From SZUA-181 sp964601765 (GTDB lineage Bacteria; Pseudomonadota; Zetaproteobacteria; Mariprofundales; Mariprofundaceae), in contig CAZROR010000003.1 in NCBI GenBank assembly GCA_964601765.1, forward strand, positions 1-55,845: DNA of 55,845 bases, written 5' to 3'. The first letter of the stretch is position 1. The number at the start of each line of letters is the position of its first letter. This document shows positions 44,676 to 52,165 of this stretch, in pieces. Position numbers and translations under genes: made by a program. The notes beneath the pieces were generated by a model that worked only from the letters and a program-made list of their open reading frames with translations, was not told the origin of the DNA and ran no database searches.

Positions 44676-47324
44676 ATGACGAAGAACAGACTTGTATCGG
44701 GGTACGACCCGCAGGCCATTGAGCCCGCCATCAGTGAGTCGTGGCTGGCCAGTGATGTGTTTGCACCAAGGCCGGCTGAGGAGTCCTACTGTATCGTGAT
44801 TCCCCCGCCGAATGTCACAGGCAGCCTGCACATGGGCCATGCTTTCTCCTATACCCTGCAGGATGTGCTGATTCGCTGGCAACGGATGCGTGGTTGCCAG
44901 ACCCTCTGGCAACCAGGAACAGACCATGCCGGAATCGCCACACAGATGGTTGTGGAGCGACTGCTGGATGAACGTGGCGAACATCGCCGTGATCTGGGGC
45001 GCGAGCGTTTCCTGGATCGGGTATGGGAGTGGAAGGAAAAAAGTGGCGGTACCATCATCAATCAGCTCAAGCGCCTTGGGGCATCCTGCGACTGGTCACG
45101 TGAGCGATTTACCCTTGACGAAGGCCTTTCCGCCGCAGTGCGCGAGGTCTTTGTGCGGCTGTATGATGAGGGCCTGATCTATCGTGGCAAGCGCTTGGTC
45201 AACTGGGATCCGGTGCTGGAGACGGCCGTCTCCGACCTGGAAGTAGTGTATGAGGAAGAGCGGGGGCACCTGTGGCATGTCTGCTATCCGCTTGCGGATG
45301 ATCCGGCCAAGCACCTCATTGTGGCTACAACGCGGCCTGAAACGATGCTTGGAGATTCAGCCGTGGCCGTACACCCCGAGGATGCGCGCTACCAGCACCT
45401 GATTGGCAGGCAGGTTCACCTGCCGCTGACGGACCGTACCATTCCCGTGATTGCGGATGATTATGTGGATCCCGAGTTTGGCACGGGATGCCTGAAGATC
45501 ACTCCGGCACATGACTTCAATGATTATGATGTGGGCCGTCGGCATGGGCTTGCTGTCATCAATATTTTTGATTCTCGCGCACACCTGCTGGCGGACGACC
45601 CAATTCCGGAAAAGTATCGGGGTATGGAGCGCTATGAGGCGCGTGAACATGTCGTCGCCGATCTCGATGCCGCGGGTGTGCTGCACAAGATCGAGGAGCA
45701 TGTGCATAAGGTGGGTCGTGGTGATCGTTCGCATGCAGTGCTGGAGCCATACCTGACTGACCAGTGGTTCGTGGACATCAAGCCTCTGGCAGCACCGGCC
45801 ATCAAGGCCGTTGAATGTGGGGATATCCGGTTTGTGCCCAGGCACTGGGAAAAGACCTATTTTGAGTGGATGCACAATATTCAGGACTGGTGCATTTCCC
45901 GTCAGCTGTGGTGGGGGCACCGCATTCCGGCCTGGTTTTGTGCTGAGTGTGACCACATTACAGTAAGCGCCGACATGCCGGAGCGCTGTAGCGGTTGTGG
46001 CGGCACATCCATCCGTCAGGATGAGGATGTGCTGGATACGTGGTTTTCTTCCGGCCTGTGGCCGTTTTCCACGCTTGGCTGGCCCCAGAAGACACATGAA
46101 CTCGAGACCTTTTATCCCACGAATGTTCTGGTGACCGGTTTTGACATCATTTTTTTCTGGGTAGCACGCATGATCATGCTGGGGCTGAAGTTCACTGGTG
46201 AAGTACCGTTTCGCCATGTCTACATTCATGCCCTGATCCGGGATGCAGCTGGTCAGAAGATGAGCAAGTCCAAGGGTAATGTGATCGATCCGCTTGCAAT
46301 GATCGACCGCCATGGTGCCGATGCGCTACGCTTTACATTGGCCCATATGGCAACTGCCGGCCGGGATGTGAAGCTTGATGAGTCGCGCATTGAGCAGAAC
46401 CGGAACTTCATGAACAAGATATGGAACGCAGCTCGCTTCGTCTTTATGAACCGGGGAGATGCCAAACCGGATCCGGATATTGCCCCTGCTGCTGATGTAA
46501 ACCGGTGGATTTTGCATGAGCTCGATGACTGTGCACGCGGGGTCGATGCTGCGCTAACAGATTACCGCTTCAACGAGGCTGCGGCATGCCTGTATAACTT
46601 TATCTGGGGCATCTACTGTGACTGGTATATTGAAGCGGCCAAGGTGGCGCTGTATGGAGAGGATGCTTCCGCAAGGCTGGAGACGCAGGTGACCATGCTT
46701 ACCGCGCTGGATGGCTGGCTGCGACTGCTGCATCCGTTCTGTCCCTTTATCTCCGAGGCCTTATGGAAGGAGTTACACGGGGAAGCAGCCTGTCTTGTTA
46801 CCGCAGCCTGGAAGCGGCCCGGTGCACCGGATGCCGGGGCCGCCGCGGTGGCTGAACGGATGCGGCACGTGTGGGAGGTGGTCTCTGCCATTCGCTCGAT
46901 CCGTGGAGAAATGGATGTCAAGCCAGCCAAGCGCATCATTGCCGTGATTGCCTGCGGGGATGCCGTGCGTACCAGCCTGAAAAGCCAGGCTGCATTGATT
47001 TGCAGCCTGGCCCGGCTTGAGAAGCTGCGTTGGCTCGATGCCGGCGAAGAGGTTCAGGGTGCAGCCGTGGCACCGCTGGCGGATGCAACGGTTTTTCTGC
47101 CGCTGGCAGGCCTTGTTGATGTTGAAGAGGAGCTTGGCCGCCTTGGCAGGCAGCGTGCCAAGCTGGACAAAGAAATCGCCAAGCTTGAAACGAAGCTGGG
47201 GAATCCGAAGTTTCGACAGAATGCGCCAGCTGAGATCGTCGCCCGGGTTGAAGCTGAACTGGACACTCTGCGTGACAAGGCGGGAGAAATCGAGGCAGCC
47301 ATAGGCCGCCTGAACGAGATTTAG
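44676..47324 (+). CDS. valS: Valyl-tRNA synthetase
   Basis: 882 residues, at the short end for the family. Class I: 'PPNVTGSLHMGHA' (HIGH-type, near 43-55), the large editing domain with 'ATTRPETMLGDSAVAVHPED' near 215, 'MSKSKGNVIDPL' (KMSKS near 528) and an anticodon-binding domain with 'FNEAAACLYNFIWGIYCDWYIEA'. The end is the valine-specific coiled coil 'LGRLGRQRAKLDKEIAKLETKL' (about 810-880). The stop codon overlaps the convergent pilus ATPase gene by 4 bases. Confidence 0.97.
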   Translation: MTKNRLVSGYDPQAIEPAISESWLASDVFAPRPAEESYCIVIPPPNVTGSLHMGHAFSYTLQDVLIRWQRMRGCQTLWQPGTDHAGIATQMVVERLLDERGEHRRDLGRERFLDRVWEWKEKSGGTIINQLKRLGASCDWSRERFTLDEGLSAAVREVFVRLYDEGLIYRGKRLVNWDPVLETAVSDLEVVYEEERGHLWHVCYPLADDPAKHLIVATTRPETMLGDSAVAVHPEDARYQHLIGRQVHLPLTDRTIPVIADDYVDPEFGTGCLKITPAHDFNDYDVGRRHGLAVINIFDSRAHLLADDPIPEKYRGMERYEAREHVVADLDAAGVLHKIEEHVHKVGRGDRSHAVLEPYLTDQWFVDIKPLAAPAIKAVECGDIRFVPRHWEKTYFEWMHNIQDWCISRQLWWGHRIPAWFCAECDHITVSADMPERCSGCGGTSIRQDEDVLDTWFSSGLWPFSTLGWPQKTHELETFYPTNVLVTGFDIIFFWVARMIMLGLKFTGEVPFRHVYIHALIRDAAGQKMSKSKGNVIDPLAMIDRHGADALRFTLAHMATAGRDVKLDESRIEQNRNFMNKIWNAARFVFMNRGDAKPDPDIAPAADVNRWILHELDDCARGVDAALTDYRFNEAAACLYNFIWGIYCDWYIEAAKVALYGEDASARLETQVTMLTALDGWLRLLHPFCPFISEALWKELHGEAACLVTAAWKRPGAPDAGAAAVAERMRHVWEVVSAIRSIRGEMDVKPAKRIIAVIACGDAVRTSLKSQAALICSLARLEKLRWLDAGEEVQGAAVAPLADATVFLPLAGLVDVEEELGRLGRQRAKLDKEIAKLETKLGNPKFRQNAPAEIVARVEAELDTLRDKAGEIEAAIGRLNEI

Positions 47325-49606
47325 GCGGGATTCCCCGGTTCCAGGCCCGGCCAGTGACGTGAGAGCTGTTCGCTGGCCTCCATGACAAGGCTCATGCGTG
47401 TATAGGCGCCTATCGTGGCATTGACCTGGGCGAGGAACAGGGCCGGCTTGATCGGCTGCGGGATGAAGGCATCAGCGCCACAGTTCAGCGTTTTTGGATC
47501 TGCCTCATGCTCGGTCAGCAGCAGTATGGGCACATCGGCCATGGCCTGATGTTTGCGTATCTTATTCACGAGCTGAAAGCCACTGATTCCCGGAAGGTCA
47601 TGATTGGCAATGATCATGCGTGGCTTATCCGAGAAAATTCGCTTCCAGGCCATTTCTCCGCTTTTAACGTGCACGGCCACATATTTCCCGGTGGCCTCGA
47701 GAATATCACTCAGCAGGGTGAAACGCGTTGTGGATGGGTCCACCACAAGGACGCCTGGCAGCATGCTCTTTGTTTGCACGGGGCCGTGGGTGCGCAGTGA
47801 AACGACATTCTGCCTGGGAGGAGCTGGGGTTTTGGTACCAGGGATAGAGTGGGCTGGCATGGCACCCTCCGGCGGTACGGCGCGGATGCTTTGCTGCCGG
47901 ACAAATGTCGCCATATCGAAGCGGACCGGAGCAGGTATGTTCCGTTCCACCTCTTCCAGGCTTGTCAGACCTGCGAGCGCCTTGCTGATAGCGCTTTCAA
48001 AGAGGGTGCGCATGCCGGCACGCCTGGCTGCCTCGCGTATCTGACTACCGCTGGCACCATTGGTGATGAGCAGCTCGATTTCATCGTCAATAATGAGCAC
48101 CTCATAAATGCCAAGCCGGCCGGCATATCCCAGCCCCATGCATTTGCCGCAGCCGCGCCCTTTGTAGAACTGGATGCCGCCGGGAATGCCGAAGCGATCC
48201 CTCACATGAGGATCAATCTCAGCGGGATCCTTGCAGTGAATGCATAGCCGCCGGACAAGGCGCTGATTGATGACCATGCTGAGTGAGGAGGCCAGGACAG
48301 AGCGCTCAATACCCATTTCTTGCAGCCGTGTGATCGTGGCAGGGGCATCATTGGCGTGCAGGGTGGAAAAAACCATGTGTCCGGTCTGGGCGGCCTTCAG
48401 GGTGATGCTGGCAGTTTCGCTGTCACGGATTTCACCCACCATGACAACATCCGGATCTTGCCTCAGGATCGATCGTAGTGCAGCCGGGAAGGTCAGGCCG
48501 GTTTTCTCGTTGACGTTGATCTGGTTGATGCCGGGAATTTCATATTCAACCGGGTCTTCAATGGTGATGATGTTTGCTTCCTCGCTGTTTCGACGTCGAA
48601 CGAATGAATACAGCAATGTGGACTTACCGCTTCCGGTGGGGCCGGTGGCAAGAACAGCGCCGGTGGGCTGGTGGATGATTGCCTTGATTTTTTCTTCCAT
48701 ATCCGGCTCGAAGCCGAGCTTTTCGATATCCATTGAAATGGCTTCCTTATCCAGCAGCCTGATGACAATCTTTTCTCCGTGGATAGCCGGCAGCAGGGAA
48801 ATACGCAAATCGACGACACGTCCGGCAAACTTGATTCGTGCGCGGCCATCCTGAGGTGTCATGGTGTTGGCAATATCCAGCCCGGCCATGATTTTGATGC
48901 GGGCAACCACCTTGGCATGGGCAGATGACTTGAATCGGGACATAATCCACAGCTTGCCGTCAATACGTGTGCGGATGGTGCTCATGTCTTCGGCCGGTTC
49001 GATGTGCAGGTCCGAGCTGCCCGCGCGCATGGCACGAATCAACATCTTGTTGACCATCTGCACAATTGGGGATTTCTCAGCGCCACGTTTCAGCTCTGAT
49101 TCCAGGTCCAGCGATGGCTGCTTCTCGGGTGTGGCATCAATGCACTCTTCCTCATCGATCAGGTCGCTGAATTCCAGCGCCGTGCCTCCGAACCACTCCT
49201 GGAGTTTTTGGTCAAGGTTTGCCGGTGTGATGAAGACGGCATGGATGGGCTTGTTTGTTTTGGCGCCGATGAGATCAACCTTATCGAGATCAAGTGGATC
49301 GACCATGGCGACAACGAGGTATCTGCCGACAATTTTGTACGGCATAAAACCAATCTGCATGCAGAGCTTTTCAGTGCATAATGCAATCAGCTCCTTGTCC
49401 GGCGAGACGTTTTTCGGGTTCAGAATGGGAATTTTGTAAACGATCGAGAGGACACGAACAACGCGTTCCTGGTTAACACCATGCAGGGTGAGAATGTGCT
49501 TGAGGAGGGAACCACCATATTTCTGCTTGTTGATTTTTGCCTCGTGAAGCTGCGTTTTGCTGATCGCGTGATAGCGAACAAGCGCCTGCTGGGCCGCAGT
49601 GATCAT
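47321..49606 (-). CDS. PilB/GspE-type secretion ATPase with C-terminal degenerate receiver domain
   Basis: 761 residues. The N-terminal MshEN-like part (about 1-150) is followed by the type II/IV secretion ATPase core: Walker A GPTGSGKST (322-330), 'IEDPVEYEIPGINQINVNEKTGLTF', Walker B 'DPDVVMVGEIRDSETA', 'TLHANDAPATITRLQEMG', and a zinc tetracysteine (CIHC ... CGKC). A further domain of about 120 residues is receiver-like ('GVLVVDPSTTRFTLLSDILEA'). The phospho-acceptor Asp is replaced by Asn668 ('IIANHDLPGISG') and the Lys by Gln717, so it is probably a pseudo-receiver. It would drive pilus or secretion assembly. Start ATG 49606 has GGGAG upstream. No other pilus genes are nearby. Confidence 0.9.
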   Translation of the reverse strand: MITAAQQALVRYHAISKTQLHEAKINKQKYGGSLLKHILTLHGVNQERVVRVLSIVYKIPILNPKNVSPDKELIALCTEKLCMQIGFMPYKIVGRYLVVAMVDPLDLDKVDLIGAKTNKPIHAVFITPANLDQKLQEWFGGTALEFSDLIDEEECIDATPEKQPSLDLESELKRGAEKSPIVQMVNKMLIRAMRAGSSDLHIEPAEDMSTIRTRIDGKLWIMSRFKSSAHAKVVARIKIMAGLDIANTMTPQDGRARIKFAGRVVDLRISLLPAIHGEKIVIRLLDKEAISMDIEKLGFEPDMEEKIKAIIHQPTGAVLATGPTGSGKSTLLYSFVRRRNSEEANIITIEDPVEYEIPGINQINVNEKTGLTFPAALRSILRQDPDVVMVGEIRDSETASITLKAAQTGHMVFSTLHANDAPATITRLQEMGIERSVLASSLSMVINQRLVRRLCIHCKDPAEIDPHVRDRFGIPGGIQFYKGRGCGKCMGLGYAGRLGIYEVLIIDDEIELLITNGASGSQIREAARRAGMRTLFESAISKALAGLTSLEEVERNIPAPVRFDMATFVRQQSIRAVPPEGAMPAHSIPGTKTPAPPRQNVVSLRTHGPVQTKSMLPGVLVVDPSTTRFTLLSDILEATGKYVAVHVKSGEMAWKRIFSDKPRMIIANHDLPGISGFQLVNKIRKHQAMADVPILLLTEHEADPKTLNCGADAFIPQPIKPALFLAQVNATIGAYTRMSLVMEASEQLSRHWPGLEPGNPA

Positions 49607-49653
49607 TCAGGCTCCCTCGAGTGCCAGCATGCAACCTCCACCATATGCAACAC

Positions 49654-49682
49654 TATATATTGTCATGATTGAAGTTCAACAA
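49654..49682 (-). promoter_or_regulatory. Possible promoter for the pilus-type ATPase gene
   Basis: On the minus strand TTGTTG and TATATA are 17 bases apart in a short AT-rich region 48-76 bases before the start codon. Match to consensus is moderate. An inverted repeat GATTG/CAATC (49668-49685) overlaps the -35. Confidence 0.35.
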
Positions 49683-49796
49683 TCGTACATATGGCACGAA
49701 AGGGGCTGTTTCGGAACAGCCTTACAGGGAAAGGGTGGGCCAGATCCTGTGTGAGCTGATATGCTTTGGCTGAATCGCATGAGAAGGAGTCGGGCC

Positions 49797-50489
49797 GTGC
49801 AGGAGAAACTGGAGCGCACCATAGTGATACTAAAGCAGGCCGAGGCGGATTATGCCCCGGACATCGTTTTTGCATGTAGTTTTGGTGCCGAGGATGTGCT
49901 GCTGCTTGATCTGATCAGCCGGCATGCACCCCGTATAGGCGTGATTTCACTGGATACAGGGCGGTTGCCCCAGGAAACATATGATGTCATGGCTGCCTGT
50001 CGCGAAAAATATGGTATTGCTATCCGTATTTATTTTCCCGATGCGGCCGAGGTCGAGCGCATGGTGTGTGAGCGGGGGGTGAACCTTTTCTATCACAGCG
50101 TTGAGAACAGGAAACTGTGTTGTGAGATTCGCAAAATACATCCTTTGAAACGTGCCCTGACCGGCATGCGGGCCTGGGTGACGGGGCTGCGCCGCGAGCA
50201 GGCCGGATCCCGACAGAGCATGGCCGCAGTTGAGGATGATGCACACTTTGGTATCAAGAAGTTTAACCCGTTAATCGACTGGACCGGGGATGAGGTGTGG
50301 GCGTATATCCGTGCTCATGATGTGCCGTACAATGCCCTGCATGACAAGCACTACCCTTCGATTGGTTGCGCACCATGCACACGTGCCATAGCAGTTGGAG
50401 AAGATCCCAGGGCCGGGCGGTGGTGGTGGGAAAACGAGGAGGGCGTGGCCGAATGCGGTCTGCACGCAAGCCCGATCAAGAAGTGCTGA
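49797..50489 (+). CDS. cysH: Adenylyl-sulfate (APS) reductase, CysH family with 4Fe-4S motif
   Basis: 230 residues from GTG 49797, behind AAGGAG; ATG starts at 49761 and 49779 lack a site. It reduces APS to sulfite with thioredoxin in assimilation. The PP-loop part shows 'FACSFGAEDVLLLDLI' and 'ISLDTGRLPQETYDVM'. The cluster cysteines are present as 'CCEIRKIHPL' and 'GCAPCTR', and the catalytic Cys as 'ECGLH' near the C-terminus. The CC...CxxC pattern marks an APS rather than PAPS enzyme. No cysD, cysN or cysI is adjacent. Confidence 0.93.
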   Translation: MQEKLERTIVILKQAEADYAPDIVFACSFGAEDVLLLDLISRHAPRIGVISLDTGRLPQETYDVMAACREKYGIAIRIYFPDAAEVERMVCERGVNLFYHSVENRKLCCEIRKIHPLKRALTGMRAWVTGLRREQAGSRQSMAAVEDDAHFGIKKFNPLIDWTGDEVWAYIRAHDVPYNALHDKHYPSIGCAPCTRAIAVGEDPRAGRWWWENEEGVAECGLHASPIKKC

Positions 50490-50578
50490 TCTGTATGGTG
50501 TGATACGAGTCACTTCATATTTTGACGTCAGGGTGTTGCCTCACAGTGTGGCGGGCAGGCGCTCACAAGGAGGGGGAC

Positions 50579-50854
50579 TTGGAGACAAAGGAAAGCCTCA
50601 GTAAAAAGCATAGAAAACGCATGAAGAAGGTCAGAACCATGTCCTTTGCCGGGATTACGCTCGGCCTTTCTGCCCTGGCCGTTGTCCTTGTGACATGGTT
50701 TGACGGGGGCGATCCCGATATACAGATCGGGGGTGGCGGGATCGTGATGATTGGTGTGTTTATTCTGGGGATCGCGTATATCGGGAGTGATCGCATTGTT
50801 TATCGCATGGTGCATAGACCCCGGCTTGCACGGAGATTTGTTCATCGTCCGTAG
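50579..50854 (+). CDS. Small two-helix membrane protein of unknown function
   Basis: 91 residues from TTG 50579, chosen because AAGGAGGGGGA lies just upstream. A basic N-terminus ('KKHRKRMKKVR') is followed by two hydrophobic helices (about 22-40 and 53-70) and a basic C-terminus ('YRMVHRPRLARRFVHRP'). The charge pattern suggests both ends are in the cytoplasm. I recognise no family. It is 89 bases after cysH and may be transcribed alone. Confidence 0.55.
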   Translation: METKESLSKKHRKRMKKVRTMSFAGITLGLSALAVVLVTWFDGGDPDIQIGGGGIVMIGVFILGIAYIGSDRIVYRMVHRPRLARRFVHRP

Positions 50855-51008
50855 CCGTGCGCAGCCTGTGCCTCTTTGTGCTGCTGGTGCCCTGTATCGT
50901 TATTTTTGTCTGGTGGGTTTGGGTTGATATCCATCACAGCATGATAATGTCGATGGCGGCAAGATAAGCCGTGGACGGTGATATCGTGCTGATACGGAGA
51001 CTTGGACC

Positions 51009-51224
51009 ATGGACATTCGACGTGCCAGAGAAATAGCAAAACACTTTGCCTTCACACCCGATTTTGCAGTGGCATGTTATCGTCGTGGGCTATTGGTGCG
51101 GACTGCGGACAGAAGCAGCTATTTTGTCCATGAGTCCGGCTTTTGGCGTCTTGTGTTCAGGCTGGCTGTTCCTGTCCATCAGGAAAGACGCGTATGCAAG
51201 ATCGAGGCTAGTCTGAAGGCCTGA
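51009..51224 (+). CDS. Small protein of unknown function
   Basis: 71 residues, basic, with 'MDIRRAREIAKHFAFTPDF' at the start. A GGAGA lies about 8 bases before ATG 51009. No transmembrane segment or known motif is seen. It ends 50 bases before the 3' end of the convergent tRNA-Ala gene. It could be real or chance; length and a reasonable ribosome site are the only support. Confidence 0.4.
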   Translation: MDIRRAREIAKHFAFTPDFAVACYRRGLLVRTADRSSYFVHESGFWRLVFRLAVPVHQERRVCKIEASLKA

Positions 51225-51229
51225 GCCAC

Positions 51230-51265
51230 GAAGAGAGAAAAAGCAAGGGCCCAAGTGTGGGCCCT
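51230..51265 (-). terminator. Terminator of tRNA-Ala
   Basis: Read on the minus strand, AGGGCCCA pairs with TGGGCCCT around a 4-base loop (51246-51265), followed by TGCTTTTTCT. It lies 10 bases after the tRNA 3' end. An 8-bp perfect stem with a T-run makes it convincing. Confidence 0.85.
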
Positions 51266-51274
51266 GTATGTTTC

Positions 51275-51350
51275 TGGTGGAGCCGAGCGGGATCGAACCG
51301 CTGACCTTCACATTGCGAACGTGACGCTCTCCCAACTGAGCTACGGCCCC
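51275..51350 (-). tRNA. tRNA-Ala (anticodon CGC)
   Basis: 76 bases with encoded CCA. The acceptor stem GGGGCCG/CGGCTCC contains the G3-U70 pair that marks alanine tRNAs. The anticodon loop TTCGCAA gives CGC. The D-arm contains AGCTCAGTTGGGAGAGC and the T-loop TTCGATC. It stands alone, not in an rRNA operon. Confidence 0.96.
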
Positions 51351-51449
51351 CGGATGGCGATACTTTAACTGCTTGTTCATGGAAAATCATCCAGCATTGA
51401 CAGGATGGGCTCCGCTATTGTGGGCTTATGACAGGCATGATGCGCTGCT

Positions 51450-52139
51450 GTGAAAGGACTGGGAAACGTGGAACCACACCTTATTCTGTTTGATTGTGAT
51501 GGCACGCTCGTGGACTCACATGGCCACATTATGCATGTGATGCAGCAGACATTCGAGGAGCATGGGCTGCAGCCGCCACCTGTGGCTGATATCAGGGCGG
51601 TGATTGGCCTGTCCCTGACTGAAGCCGTGTGCAGGCTTTTGCCCGTCACTGATAATGAACTGAGGGAGCGTATTGTTACCAGTTACAGGCAGCGGTATGG
51701 CTCGATACCTGACGAGAGCCAGCTCTATGCCGGTGTGCGCGAGATACTCATGGCACTTAAGGAAGACGGTTATTGGCTTGGTGTGGTTACCGGCAAATCC
51801 CATCGTGGCCTGATGCGCACCCTGGAGCAACACCAGTTGCGTGATTTGTTTTTGGTATGGCGCACGGCGGATATCTGCCCATCCAAGCCACATCCCGCCA
51901 TGGTGCTGGAATGCATGGATGAAACAGGTGTGAACCCTATGCGGACAACTGTGGTTGGAGACTCCTGCTTTGACATGCAGATGGCCGGGCTTGGTGGGGT
52001 GCGCGCTTTGGGTGTGACATATGGTGCAGCAGGCGCGGATGCATTGTTGACGGCTGGCGCCACGGCTGTTGTACATACATTTCCCGGCCTGAGGGCACAT
52101 TTCCCCTCTTGCGTCACAGCAATGGCTCGTACACGATAG
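51450..52139 (+). CDS. HAD-family phosphatase, phosphoglycolate phosphatase-like
   Basis: 229 residues from GTG 51450; GTG 51468 (MEPHLILFDCDG) is an equally plausible start nearer the first motif. Motif I is 'FDCDGTLVDS' with both aspartates, motif II 'GVVTGKS', motif III the Lys in 'CPSKPHP' and motif IV 'VVGDSCFDMQMA'. A helical cap lies between I and II. Relatives act on 2-phosphoglycolate or other small phosphomonoesters; some members next to rluC are annotated gph-like. The substrate is inferred only. Confidence 0.85.
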   Translation: MKGLGNVEPHLILFDCDGTLVDSHGHIMHVMQQTFEEHGLQPPPVADIRAVIGLSLTEAVCRLLPVTDNELRERIVTSYRQRYGSIPDESQLYAGVREILMALKEDGYWLGVVTGKSHRGLMRTLEQHQLRDLFLVWRTADICPSKPHPAMVLECMDETGVNPMRTTVVGDSCFDMQMAGLGGVRALGVTYGAAGADALLTAGATAVVHTFPGLRAHFPSCVTAMARTR

Positions 52140-52165
52140 CTTTCGCTTGTTTGCAAGGAGCCCGT

